A DNA stretch of 64,000 bases. Origin: Phototrophicus methaneseepsis. Lineage in GTDB: Bacteria > Chloroflexota > Anaerolineae > Aggregatilineales > Phototrophicaceae. Made by a program: the position numbers and the translations under genes. How positions within the stretch are numbered: position 1 is the first letter of the stretch; the number at the start of each line of letters is the position of its first letter. Positions 45,247 through 54,431 of this stretch are shown here, in pieces. The notes beneath the pieces were generated by a model that saw only the letters and a list, made by a program, of their open reading frames with translations, did not search any database and was not told the DNA's origin. The stretch is from the NCBI RefSeq assembly GCF_015500095.1, contig NZ_CP062983.1, positions 620,001-684,000 of the forward strand, given 5' to 3'.

Positions 45247-46590
45247 TTAGTCGAAATAGCCCGCTTCTTCCATGGCTTCGCGGGTCGCATCATTCGCGCG
45301 TTGTAGCGCTTCTTCCACGGTGGCGTCGCCAGAAAGGGCTTCTGCAATGTATTGCGAGACATCTGTACCAATACCCTGGAACTCAGGGATGCCGACGAAC
45401 TGAACGCCCACGTAAGGCACGGGGTCCCGTGTCGAATCTGTGGGGTCTGCGGTCTGCATCAGGTCCAGTACGACCGGGGCAAAGGGTGCGGCATCCAGAT
45501 AATTCTCGTTTTCATAGGTAGAGACGCGCGTCCCAGGCGGGATTGTGGCCCAACCGTTTGTTTCGCCAACGAGCTGGATGTAATCGCGGCTGGTTGCCCA
45601 GGTAATGAATTGGAGTGCTTCTGCCGGGTGTTGGGTGGTCATCGGGATAGCGAGGTTCCAGGACCACAGCCAGTGATTGCCCTTTTCCACCGGGCCAACT
45701 GGGGCAGGGGCAAATCCGAGTTCATCAACAATCTGCGATTGTTCCGGGTTGGAAAGGAAACCCGCAGCAACCGTTGCATCGACCCACATTGCGGCCTGTC
45801 CCTGTGCCATCAATGTCAGAGCTTCTGTAAAGCCTGTGCCGGTTGCGCCTGGTTGGCCGCAATCGTTAATCAGGTTCACGTAAAAGCTCACGGCCTCGTT
45901 CCATTCCGGCGAGGTCAACTGCGGTTCCCAATTTTCATCGAACCAGCGGCCACCATATGTGTTCACGACAGTCGTCAGCGGTGCCATCATCTCACCCCAG
46001 CCGGGCAGGCCGCGTAGTGCGATACCATACTGGCCGTTATCCGGGTCATGGAGCGTGCAGGCAAATTCACGGATTTCTTCCCAGGTGGGTTGTTCTGGCA
46101 TTTCAAGGCCAGCTTCTTCGAACAGCGTGGTGTTGTAATACAACATGCTGGATTCACCATAGAAAGGAACAGCATACAGTTCATCATCAACGGAAAGGCC
46201 CAGGCGTACGCCTTCTAGCAGGTCATCAAAGTCATAATCAGGCTGGACATTATCGGGATTTTCCGCAGCCAGCGCGTCAATCGAATGAATCCATCCATTT
46301 TGTGCCCAGATCGGCACTTCGAAGATACCGACAGTCACAATATCGAACGTGCTAGAGCCTGTTGCCACGTCCGTTGTGACGGTAGAACGCAGTTCATTTT
46401 CTGGCAATATCACCCAATTCAGGGAGATATTCGGGTAGGCCGCTTCGAATTCTTCTGTGAAGCTTTCCATAACGACCATGTCGGGGTTATTTACGGTTGC
46501 GATGGTAAGTTCGACGGTTTCCTGTGCAGAGAGGCTAGAGCCGGCAAAAATAAGCGCCAACAACAGTGTAAAAATAGATACTTTACGCAT
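45247..46590 (-). CDS. Extracellular sugar/polyol-binding protein of CUT1 ABC transporter
   Basis: Family 1 solute-binding protein, 447 residues. I chose ATG 46590 because a full GGAGGT lies 7 nt upstream; an ATG five codons earlier lies inside that site. The signal peptide MRKVSIFTLLLALIFAGSSL ends at SA before QE and has no lipobox cysteine. Early mature sequence and the NHWLWSWNLAIP segment fit the family. It is the first gene of the operon with MalF, MalG, LacI and dehydrogenase genes. Its promoter is overlapped by two palindromic operators. Confidence 0.93.
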   Translation of the reverse strand: MRKVSIFTLLLALIFAGSSLSAQETVELTIATVNNPDMVVMESFTEEFEAAYPNISLNWVILPENELRSTVTTDVATGSSTFDIVTVGIFEVPIWAQNGWIHSIDALAAENPDNVQPDYDFDDLLEGVRLGLSVDDELYAVPFYGESSMLYYNTTLFEEAGLEMPEQPTWEEIREFACTLHDPDNGQYGIALRGLPGWGEMMAPLTTVVNTYGGRWFDENWEPQLTSPEWNEAVSFYVNLINDCGQPGATGTGFTEALTLMAQGQAAMWVDATVAAGFLSNPEQSQIVDELGFAPAPVGPVEKGNHWLWSWNLAIPMTTQHPAEALQFITWATSRDYIQLVGETNGWATIPPGTRVSTYENENYLDAAPFAPVVLDLMQTADPTDSTRDPVPYVGVQFVGIPEFQGIGTDVSQYIAEALSGDATVEEALQRANDATREAMEEAGYFD

Positions 46591-46611
46591 AGTAAATACC
46601 TCCATAATTTT

Positions 46612-46641
46612 TGTAAACGTTTACATTTGTAAACGTTTACA
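46612..46641. promoter_or_regulatory. Twin perfect LacI-type operators
   Basis: Two identical palindromes, TGTAAACGTTTACA, at 46612-46625 and 46628-46641, separated by 2 nt (16 bp centre to centre). They cover the region from the -10 box to past the transcription start of the binding-protein operon. Likely bound by the LacI protein encoded at 42285. Confidence 0.88.
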
Positions 46642-46669
46642 ATATATACGCCTTTATAAAAGAAGACAA
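46641..46669 (-). promoter_or_regulatory. Promoter of the binding protein/CUT1/dehydrogenase operon
   Basis: On the minus strand TTGTCT (46664-46669), 17 nt, TATATT (46641-46646). The -10 box touches the first operator. Confidence 0.7.
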
Positions 46670-47010
46670 GAGTTATTACAAAATACAAACGTAATAAAGC
46701 TAAATAGCAATTGTGACAACTGGCACAATAGGTATTAGTAAGCTAAAAGGAGCCAATTTCAGGGCTTTTAATGAAATAGATGTCTTATTAAAAAGGGGAC
46801 TTTGCATAGGACCTGACGAGGTTAAATAAGGGAAAAGACGGGCATTTTGGGGTGCAGCTACCCCAGGCCACCCTGCTGTAATGCCCATCTAGAGCCTCTA
46901 TAAAAGAGCAGCATGGGCCACCTTATAGACGCTCCATTTTTATCTATAGAAAATGCTCAAAATTTGGGCGAATTTCAGCCCATTTTCAGGGTAATTTGGG
47001 ACCAAAATCA
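46670..47010. other. Gene-free divergent region with nested inverted repeats
   Basis: No coding frame is convincing. A nested structure is visible: outer arms GGGCATT (46840-46846) and AATGCCC (46880-46886), and inside them GGGGT/ACCCC around GCAGCT (46849-46864). An 18-bp imperfect palindrome, TTGTGACAACTGGCACAA, lies at 46711-46728. Either could be a regulator site or a small structured RNA; neither can be assigned. Confidence 0.4.
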
Positions 47011-47039
47011 TTGGGTTCGTTTGCGTTTGAAGGTATAAT
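47011..47039 (+). promoter_or_regulatory. Promoter of the M24/MlrC gene pair
   Basis: TTGGGT (47011-47016), 17 nt, perfect TATAAT (47034-47039). Transcription would start about 40 nt before the ATG at 47087. Confidence 0.65.
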
Positions 47040-47086
47040 TAAATAGTTATTTTTAACTTGTCGCTAAACTACACAAATGGACGTTC

Positions 47087-48499
47087 ATGTATAAAGAAGT
47101 TGAACTTACAGAACTCGCTCTTCCGGAATTCGGACTCCCTACAATTCAGCCTGTCATCACCGCTGAATTGTACCGTGAGCGACTCAATCATCTGGTGGAA
47201 CGCGCCGGTGCCGAAGGCTATGATGTGTTCGTCGTCTACGGTGATAAAGAGCATTTTCCGAATCTGACGTACCTCACAGGTTATGATCCACGCTTCGAAG
47301 AATCGTTGTTAGTGATTGACATCGCCCGTTATGGCGAACAGAAACCGCTCCTGCTCGTCGGCAATGAAGGCATCGGTTACGCCAACATCAGCCCCATTAA
47401 GGATGACCTCGAATTCGTACTTTATCAGAGCATGAGTTTGCTCAGTCAGCCGCGCGGCGACAGCCGTTCACTGGCGGATATTATGCATTCTGGTGGCGTT
47501 AAATCAGGAGCGAGCGTCGGCGTCGCTGGTTGGAAATACTTCAACGAAGTGGAAACATCCTCACCCAGCGAGTGGATCGAAATTCCAAGCTATGTTGTCG
47601 ATACGCTCCGCGAACTAGCGGGCAGCGAAGGCAGCGTCGTTAACGCGGGGCATATTTTCATGGATGCCACGACAGGCTTACGCGCGATCAACGAAGTGGA
47701 GCAACTGGCCGCTTTCGAATTCGCTGAGACGTTTGCTTCGCAGTCTGTGCGCAACGTGCTATTTGGTGTGCGCCCTGGCATGACGGAACTTGAAGCAGGC
47801 GAGCTGTTGCGTTTGAACGGCCTTGCGTTGGCAGCACATGTTTTCCTGGCATCTGGGGAGCGGGCCTTCCTGGGGATGGCAAGCCCAAGCCTCAACCGCA
47901 TTGAAGAGGGCGATCCCTTCACCGTTTGCTGTGCGCCCTGGGGTGGCCTGACCAGTCGCGCCGGGTTCATCGTGGAGCGTGCAGATCAGCTCCCTGAAGA
48001 TATTCAGGATTATGTTGAAAAAGTCGTCGCCCCGTACTTCCAGGCGATTGTCGCCTGGTACGAGCACATCGGGATTGGCGTCCCTGGTGGCGAATTGTAC
48101 GACATCATTCACGACAAAATTGGTGATCCGTTCTTCGGCGTCAAGCTGAACCCAGGCCATCTCATCCACTTAGACGAGTGGGTACATTCACCTGTATACA
48201 AAGATTCCAAAGAGCAATTGAAATCCGGCATGGCCCTACAAGTAGACGTCATCCCTGGGACGGGCACGCGCTACTACACATCGAACATCGAAGACGGCAT
48301 CGCCCTGGCAGACGAAGACTTACGCGCAGCTTTCGCTGAACAATACCCAGAAGCATGGGGACGTATTCAAGCACGCCGCGCGTTCATGCAGGATGTGCTC
48401 GGCATCAACCTGAAGCCGGAAGTTCTGCCCTTCTCTAACATCCCAGCCTACTTACCACCGTTCGTCCTCGCGCCTCAACGGGCGATGCGGGCACTCTAG
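47087..48499 (+). CDS. M24-family (creatinase/aminopeptidase P-like) protein with altered metal site
   Basis: A 470-residue protein with an N-terminal creatinase-like domain (FPNLTYLTGYDPRFEESLLV) and a C-terminal pita-bread fold. In active M24 metalloenzymes two Asp, one His and two Glu bind metal. Here His358 (NPGHLIH) and Glu402 (IEDG) are present and Asp387 replaces the first Glu (QVDVIPG). Both Asp positions are lost: the region reads FTVCCAPWGGLTSRAG (about 278-293). So it is probably not a metallopeptidase; a metal-free activity as in creatinase is possible. It is the first gene of a pair with an MlrC-like protein 10 nt downstream. Confidence 0.85.
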   Translation: MYKEVELTELALPEFGLPTIQPVITAELYRERLNHLVERAGAEGYDVFVVYGDKEHFPNLTYLTGYDPRFEESLLVIDIARYGEQKPLLLVGNEGIGYANISPIKDDLEFVLYQSMSLLSQPRGDSRSLADIMHSGGVKSGASVGVAGWKYFNEVETSSPSEWIEIPSYVVDTLRELAGSEGSVVNAGHIFMDATTGLRAINEVEQLAAFEFAETFASQSVRNVLFGVRPGMTELEAGELLRLNGLALAAHVFLASGERAFLGMASPSLNRIEEGDPFTVCCAPWGGLTSRAGFIVERADQLPEDIQDYVEKVVAPYFQAIVAWYEHIGIGVPGGELYDIIHDKIGDPFFGVKLNPGHLIHLDEWVHSPVYKDSKEQLKSGMALQVDVIPGTGTRYYTSNIEDGIALADEDLRAAFAEQYPEAWGRIQARRAFMQDVLGINLKPEVLPFSNIPAYLPPFVLAPQRAMRAL

Positions 48500-48509
48500 G
48501 GGTCAACAT

Positions 48510-49913
48510 ATGCGAATCGCCATTGGTGGAATTGCCGTTGAATGCTGCTCCTTTTCGCCATTGCCAACACGGCTCGATGACATCACACGCCTGCGCGGCG
48601 ACGAACTGCACGCTGAATATCCCTTTCTGCCATCCCTGCCAGAGGCCGAGTATGTCCCACTGATTCGTGGGCGGGCAACCCCTGGCGGCCCGGTAGAACG
48701 CAGCGCTTATGAGCAGATCAAGCAGGAATTCCTGGATAAGCTGCGCGAGGGTGGCCCATGGGATGGGGTCTATCTCGATATGCATGGGGCGCTCTATGTC
48801 CTCGGTATGGAAGATGCCGAAGGCGATTGGACAGCATCTGTACGGGAGGTCGTCGGTGAAGATTGTATGATCTCCGCAAGTTATGATTTGCATGGGAATG
48901 TCTCGCCGCGCGTCATGGCGAATGTGGATTTGCTCACAGCCTATCGCACCGCGCCACACCGTGATGTGACGGAAACACGAGAGCGCGCTTGCCGCCTTCT
49001 GGTGCACTGCCTTATGCATGATGTGCATCCCAACAAGGTATTCATCCCGGTGCCGCTGCTGCTCCCAGGCGAAAAAGCCATGACCACAGCAGAGCCAGCA
49101 GGCAGCCTTTATGCACGCATTCCGGAGGTCATCGAAGCTTACGATTTGCTGGATGTTTCGATTCTCGTCGGCTATGCCTGGGTAGATGAACCCCGTGCAA
49201 CCGCCTGTGTGATTACCCTGGGCGAAGACGCGGGCAAGGCTCAACAAGCTGCTGAAGAACTCGCCCGTGACTACTGGTCACGTCGCGAGGGCTTTCGCTT
49301 CGGCATGCCAACAGGCACCGTCGATGCATGCATTGAGCAAGCACAAGCCCTGCCGGAAAAGCCTGTCTTCATCAGCGATGCAGGCGATAATATCACCGGG
49401 GGTGGCATTGGGGATGTCCCTTACTGCCTCGATAGATTGCTTGCACACGGGATAACAAACTGCCTGTATGCCGGGATTGTCGATGCAGCGGCGGTGGCTG
49501 TTTGCTTCGACGTGGGCACCGGGGCAGAGGTATCGTTATCCTTGGGTGGCAAGCTGGATACCACACATGGAACGCCGTTTGAGGTCGTCGCAACAGTCCT
49601 CAAATTGGATGATACCCTCACGACAAATCGCCACGCCATCATTGATGTTCAGGGGATACAGGTCATCCTTACAGAGCGTCGCACAGCTTTCACGACGGCG
49701 GCACAATTCGACCAACTTGGCATTGATCCGCGCACATATGAACTGGTCGTGATCAAGCTGGGTTACTTGTTCCCGGAGATTGCACCCATGGCGCAGCATG
49801 CTCTGCTGGCGCTGAGCCCTGGTGCCATTGACCCGGCAGTGGAGAACTTACCGTATGAGCACGTCAAGCATCCGATCTTCCCGCTGGACCGAGAAATGAC
49901 GTGGCATCCATAA
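48510..49913 (+). CDS. MlrC-like protein (peptidase family M81)
   Basis: A 467-residue M81/MlrC family protein. Signatures: IGGIAVECCSFSP at the N-terminus, LDMHGA, YDLHGNVS and the zinc-site APHRD, then DAGDNITGGGIGD in the C-terminal domain. MlrC completes microcystin and nodularin breakdown, but most relatives act on other, unknown substrates, often peptides or amides. AGGGGT lies 8 nt before ATG 48510. The 10-nt spacing to the M24-like gene implies a common transcript and pathway, perhaps degradation of an N-substituted amino acid or amide (inference). Confidence 0.88.
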   Translation: MRIAIGGIAVECCSFSPLPTRLDDITRLRGDELHAEYPFLPSLPEAEYVPLIRGRATPGGPVERSAYEQIKQEFLDKLREGGPWDGVYLDMHGALYVLGMEDAEGDWTASVREVVGEDCMISASYDLHGNVSPRVMANVDLLTAYRTAPHRDVTETRERACRLLVHCLMHDVHPNKVFIPVPLLLPGEKAMTTAEPAGSLYARIPEVIEAYDLLDVSILVGYAWVDEPRATACVITLGEDAGKAQQAAEELARDYWSRREGFRFGMPTGTVDACIEQAQALPEKPVFISDAGDNITGGGIGDVPYCLDRLLAHGITNCLYAGIVDAAAVAVCFDVGTGAEVSLSLGGKLDTTHGTPFEVVATVLKLDDTLTTNRHAIIDVQGIQVILTERRTAFTTAAQFDQLGIDPRTYELVVIKLGYLFPEIAPMAQHALLALSPGAIDPAVENLPYEHVKHPIFPLDREMTWHP

Positions 49914-49953
49914 GCTATAGCTATTGCTTTAGCCATAAGTACAAAAATGCAAA

Positions 49954-49990
49954 GGGCACGGTTTTTGACCGTGCCCAACCTTATTTTTAT
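49954..49990. terminator. Terminator between convergent genes
   Basis: GGGCACGGT pairs with ACCGTGCCC (49954-49976), followed on the + strand by AACCTTATTTTTAT. It ends the M24/MlrC transcript and may also act on the converging operon that stops at 50042. Confidence 0.75.
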
Positions 49991-50041
49991 GCGATTTGAG
50001 CAGCTAAAAATACCCCTCAGCAAGCGCCTCAAAAAAGCAGT

Positions 50042-51037
50042 TCAGGCAAGCGGCCCATGCCCTAATGTCAGGTCCAATGACCAGCTCAAAGTTATACCTG
50101 GTAGTAAGTGCATGACTCGTTCATTCTGCCATGCCAGCGCTAGCGTATCGTAATAACCTGTGGAAGGTTCGAGCGCGGCAGTCGGCGCAGGGTTGTAAGA
50201 GCCTTCATCAACCCAGATGCCCAGATAAGGCACCGATTCCGCATCCCAGGAGAGGCGCAGCCATGGCCCGTCTACGCTCTGGCGCAAAGCAGCCCAATGT
50301 GCGGGTTGCTCTGGCGGCAAATAAACCTTGCGATGCTTATGTTCACTCGCTGCCCGCACACGGTCAATCATGAGAAGCTCGCCCGATTGGGTCCGGGCTT
50401 CCGGCCAGTCGATGCGTGCCCCAACCTTGGGGAGTTCATGCGTTGATTGCACGTTGACCACCTCGGCCACGTTATCCGGCAGGATGATGCGCGTCTCTGC
50501 ATCTGCAATGAACTGTGGATGCGCCGTCCAGACGGCGACGAGGGCCTCCGCGCTTGTATTCACCACCTCGTAACTCAGGCGAATCGTCGCATCGTGGAGG
50601 GCGCGGATCGTCCGCGTCAGCGTATACGGGAGCGCGCGCCCCTGCACATGCGTCTGGATGACATCCGTCTGATTGGCATCATGGCCCCATGGCAGCGCCC
50701 AAACTTCACCGTGATCTGGCAGCTCTGCACCCTGGTAAGCCCCTGCGACTGGATACTGGCAGCGGTCAATCGTTGGGAACATCTCGTCCCAACCACTCAT
50801 ATCCTGGTCGACAAATGAGGCCCCATAAGCCACCGACTGCAAATATCCATCCTTGGGCGGCTGCAACCATTCACGTTCTGCCTGACGGTCGAAGACTGAG
50901 ACGATCTTCGCGCCAAACTCCGGCACAGTGATTAACCGCAAAGCGGCGGTTTCCAACGCCAGGGCTGACTGCCCGTACCATTCCGTTGCATAAACACGGC
51001 CTATAGATGAAGGCATCATCGGTTCATCATGAGGCAT
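50042..51037 (-). CDS. Galactose-mutarotase-fold protein (aldose epimerase-like)
   Basis: A 331-residue beta-sandwich protein of the aldose 1-epimerase-like superfamily: TVPEFGAKIVSVFDRQAEREWL at the N-terminus, GWDEMFPTID, GEVWALPWG and EPSTGYYDTLALA near the end. The HGEVW His and the C-terminal Glu match positions used for sugar binding or catalysis in the fold. I chose ATG 51037, whose first 11 nt overlap the end of the upstream DUF5107-TPR gene; this suggests translational coupling. It could interconvert anomers of a sugar released by its partner. Exact activity unknown. Confidence 0.82.
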   Translation of the reverse strand: MPHDEPMMPSSIGRVYATEWYGQSALALETAALRLITVPEFGAKIVSVFDRQAEREWLQPPKDGYLQSVAYGASFVDQDMSGWDEMFPTIDRCQYPVAGAYQGAELPDHGEVWALPWGHDANQTDVIQTHVQGRALPYTLTRTIRALHDATIRLSYEVVNTSAEALVAVWTAHPQFIADAETRIILPDNVAEVVNVQSTHELPKVGARIDWPEARTQSGELLMIDRVRAASEHKHRKVYLPPEQPAHWAALRQSVDGPWLRLSWDAESVPYLGIWVDEGSYNPAPTAALEPSTGYYDTLALAWQNERVMHLLPGITLSWSLDLTLGHGPLA

Positions 51038-54000
51038 AGTTCGCGCTCGATGTATAGCCACTCGGATTGAAGCGCCATGCACGATGCACGACGGCACCGA
51101 GGTGATCGGGCTGTTGTGCCAGCACAATATCAAACTCAGTCTGGGCCTCTTCGCGCTTGCCCAATCCCAACAACCCTAACCCCATCATGAAATGGCAGTG
51201 CAGGCGATGACGAACCTTCAAGTCCGTATCGAAGACGAGGAAATCAGGCAGCGAGACAGCGAAGTAATCCATTTGCACCTCATCGTCCATATGTTCCTGC
51301 CCATAATCCATGAGCGCCTGGAAGATGCTGTTGGCTTCTTCTACCCGCCCTAAAGCAAGGCGTGCCAACCCCTGATAGAAAATCAATTCCGGCGGCTGGT
51401 CGTTGTAATACATCGCTGAAGCCAGTTCCATAGAGCCCAATGTCGCCTTTTCAAAATTTGCCCTGGCCTGGTCAGGATCGCCAGCAAGCGTGTATGCCAC
51501 GCCCAGTAAGAAATAGATGTGATTATCGTGCGAGCCGATGAGCTTACCTTCGCCCAGGGACACGGGATAGATGAGCGCTTGTCTCAGGTGATCAATAGCA
51601 TCTTGCGCACGTTCTTCGAGCAAGGCTCGCTTGGCAATTTCGATCTGGCTGGCGACATATTGCGTCGTGACTTTGCCTTCGCCCCCTTCCCATGGATGGA
51701 AGGTGCGGCTCATCAGGCTGGTGAGCGCTTCTTCACTACGGCCTAACACATTGAGCAACAGGACGCGCTCAACGGTTAAATCATCACGCCATTGGACGAG
51801 ATCAGCATATTGCTCCAGACGTGCGAGGCGTTCCGCCGGGGCACGCCCCAACTGCTTATCAAGCTGATCCAGCTCGAACAAAATGCGACCATCCGCTGTG
51901 TTGAGGGCAAAAGCACGTTCATAGGCGGCTTTTGCGGCCTGCTCATCACCGCGCTTATTCATATAAGCCAGCCCCAGGTTGCGATAGACCGTGGGGAATG
52001 CCGGGTCAAGTTCTGCGGCCCGTTCCCAGCAGGTGATCGCTTCTTCATAGCGGCGGTGCGCATACCAGAAGTTGCCGAGGTAATAAGGCGCACGGGCATC
52101 ATCGGGGTGACTGTCGATAGCCGCTTGCAGGGCCGGGACCGCTTCCACGCGATGGGGGAAGCAATAATCGGACGAGAGGCCAGCCGCTGCCACGAAGCTC
52201 GCATCAGCCGCCGCGTTGTCGCCCATTTGCTGCTGTATCCAACCGGCATAATAGCGAACCATCGGGTCCGTGAGTGGCGCGGCCCCTAGCAGGTTGAGCG
52301 CTTCGTCATAGAACCCGGCGTGTGCATAATCGAGCGCAATCTCAATGCAGGTTTGCGCATCATCGCCAAACAGATCGCGGTACGTTGTGTCATCGTTCAG
52401 CCAGAATTGCTCCACAAGCGCCCCGCTATCCAGTCTGTCCATTTCCAGGCTGGCATCGGCTTCCTGTTGAGCGTCGGCAGTGCGGCCCAGATGACGCAGC
52501 ACAGCAATTTTGAGATGGCGTGCTTTGTAATGCCGTGTATTGTTTGCCAGCGAACGCCCAAGCAGGTCAAGCGCTTCATCCCAAGATTGGCGGCGGCAGG
52601 CAATACGTGCCAGTTCAAAGTAGCCACTATCTTGCCATGCTGCATTCCAGATCGCTTTATAGAAAGCGTCGAAAGCTTCCGTGTAGCGTGCCTGCAACCT
52701 CAGGGCGATGCCGAGATTGTAGTAAGGTTCGCCATCGTAGGGGTTCGGGTTACGCGATATCAGGCGGGTGATCGCCTTGCGGAAGTAAGCTTCTGCCTCA
52801 GCGAATTTACCACGGCGCAGCAGCAGCAAGCCGAGCGCGTTATTGCAGCGGCTGTCGAGCGGATCGCGGCGAAGGGCCTCTTCGTAATAGGGTTCTGGTT
52901 CATATGTCGCGTGACGATACTGCTCCAGATGCAGGCCATTGAGGAATAATTCCTCATTCGTCTCAATCTCCGCAGGGGGGCGTGCCGCAGTCGCGGGGTC
53001 AGGGATATTGTGTTCTTGATCGACCAATGGCGCATAAGAGAGCAATTCGGCATTGCTCTCGCCATCATAAACGCTCAATTTTAGGTCAGCGACAGTAGCC
53101 CCATCTGGCAGGGTAATGGATTCTTCGAGAAGTGTCTCCGGGTCAAGCGATGCAGCACGCTCGAATAGAACGCTGTCGCCACACGTCAGCACAACGCGCA
53201 CAGCACGCGGGCTGGAGACATAAACGCCAATATCCGCTTTCGAGCCCTTAACTTCCAGGTTGAGCAGCACCTCTTTAGAAGCATTCTTAGGTGCGCCGAT
53301 GCGCTTGTATGGCATGAAGATTTGTGTAAAGCGCTTCTCCTCACCGGGCTGCAACCAGCTAAAATCAGGCTGATTATCCGTGTACGCGCCACACATCAAC
53401 TCAATATAGGGGCCATCCTCATCCGTCAGATGGCGATCCCAGGCCTGACCAAAGTCACCAGACCCCCACGTCCACTGCTTTTTGCCAGGGACGACATGAT
53501 GATTGGCGACGTGCATCATCCCCGCTTGCTTGCCGTGGTCATAGCAGCCAACGAAGTCGAAATCGGAGTGATACGCCATGTATGAAGTGGGCACGGGGAT
53601 ATTCTTATAACGAGAAATATCTGTCCCCGGCGCATAGTTCATTTTGTAATACGTGCCTGTTGCGATCGGGAAGCTTGAGACATCCCGTTTACCGTGGTCC
53701 ATAACGGCGTAAACATCGGGTGGGAAGACCGATTGATAATCATCGTTGACGGCGACTGCCGGGTTTGCCCACCAGAGGAATGTCTGGGGGAAATCCGTCC
53801 GGTTATACAGTTGGACGTTAATTTCGAGATAGGCGCGGTCAGGATGCAGCGTGAAGCCTGCCATCCCTTTGGTGCGGAACATGCGCTCAATTTCACCCAT
53901 CCATACCGTTCTGCTGCCATCAGCATTCTCATCAATGCGATAATCGACAGGCTCAAACGTGCTGGGGCGGTGATGTTGGGGCCAGTTAAACTCGATCCCG

Positions 54001-54350
54001 CCGGAGATCCAGGGACCCGTCAGGCCAACGAGGGCGGGCTTAATGACCTGGTTATAATAGATAAAGTGGTAGTTATTGGTCTTGTCCAGCGCCATCTGAA
54101 CACGCCCGCCGATCTCCGGCAGGAGCATGATCTTTAGATAGCGGTTCTCCAGGAAGACCGCGTTATAGACCTGATCTTGCTTTTCATCGAAGACGCGCTC
54201 GACGATTGGATGCGGGTAAACGACGCCGCTGCTGCCCTGATAGACGCGCTTCTCAAGGAACATAGGGTTCTTTTCAGGTTCACCGATGCGATAGGTCGGG
54301 ATTGTGACCTGCTCTACCCATGCCTGAACCCCGGCTTGTGTTCCATTCAT
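51027..54350 (-). CDS. DUF5107 and TPR-repeat protein
   Basis: A 1107-residue cytoplasmic protein. Residues about 15-330 match DUF5107 (LENRYLKIMLLPEIGGRVQM, GGIEFNWPQHHRPSTFEPV, LWWANPAVAVNDDYQSVFP, TWGSGDFGQAWDRHLTDEDG), a galactose-mutarotase-like fold that often occurs beside sugar genes. A beta-rich linker (330-470) follows. From about 475 to 1100 there are many TPR-like helix pairs (ALGLLLLRRGKFAEAEAYFR; YRNLGLAYMNKRGDEQAAKA). GAGGAG precedes the start. It is coupled to the mutarotase-like gene and divergent from an AraC regulator. It may be a carbohydrate-active enzyme on a protein scaffold; no catalytic residue can be named with confidence. Confidence 0.88.
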   Translation of the reverse strand: MNGTQAGVQAWVEQVTIPTYRIGEPEKNPMFLEKRVYQGSSGVVYPHPIVERVFDEKQDQVYNAVFLENRYLKIMLLPEIGGRVQMALDKTNNYHFIYYNQVIKPALVGLTGPWISGGIEFNWPQHHRPSTFEPVDYRIDENADGSRTVWMGEIERMFRTKGMAGFTLHPDRAYLEINVQLYNRTDFPQTFLWWANPAVAVNDDYQSVFPPDVYAVMDHGKRDVSSFPIATGTYYKMNYAPGTDISRYKNIPVPTSYMAYHSDFDFVGCYDHGKQAGMMHVANHHVVPGKKQWTWGSGDFGQAWDRHLTDEDGPYIELMCGAYTDNQPDFSWLQPGEEKRFTQIFMPYKRIGAPKNASKEVLLNLEVKGSKADIGVYVSSPRAVRVVLTCGDSVLFERAASLDPETLLEESITLPDGATVADLKLSVYDGESNAELLSYAPLVDQEHNIPDPATAARPPAEIETNEELFLNGLHLEQYRHATYEPEPYYEEALRRDPLDSRCNNALGLLLLRRGKFAEAEAYFRKAITRLISRNPNPYDGEPYYNLGIALRLQARYTEAFDAFYKAIWNAAWQDSGYFELARIACRRQSWDEALDLLGRSLANNTRHYKARHLKIAVLRHLGRTADAQQEADASLEMDRLDSGALVEQFWLNDDTTYRDLFGDDAQTCIEIALDYAHAGFYDEALNLLGAAPLTDPMVRYYAGWIQQQMGDNAAADASFVAAAGLSSDYCFPHRVEAVPALQAAIDSHPDDARAPYYLGNFWYAHRRYEEAITCWERAAELDPAFPTVYRNLGLAYMNKRGDEQAAKAAYERAFALNTADGRILFELDQLDKQLGRAPAERLARLEQYADLVQWRDDLTVERVLLLNVLGRSEEALTSLMSRTFHPWEGGEGKVTTQYVASQIEIAKRALLEERAQDAIDHLRQALIYPVSLGEGKLIGSHDNHIYFLLGVAYTLAGDPDQARANFEKATLGSMELASAMYYNDQPPELIFYQGLARLALGRVEEANSIFQALMDYGQEHMDDEVQMDYFAVSLPDFLVFDTDLKVRHRLHCHFMMGLGLLGLGKREEAQTEFDIVLAQQPDHLGAVVHRAWRFNPSGYTSSANYAS

Positions 54351-54406
54351 GGTGTTTTACTCCTCTAACGCTCCGGCGGTATGTGAACCGCTGTCGCCCA
54401 ATATGC

Positions 54407-54412
54407 TATAAT
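54407..54412 (+). promoter_or_regulatory. -10 box of the AraC gene in the divergent gap
   Basis: A perfect TATAAT in the 81-nt gap between the DUF5107 and AraC genes, with a weak -35 (TGAACC, 54384-54389) at 17 nt. The leader would be only about 13-22 nt, so ATG 54432 or 54441 may be used. The opposite promoter probably overlaps, allowing coordinated control. Confidence 0.55.
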
Positions 54413-54431
54413 CTCGCCAAAATGTTGCTGG

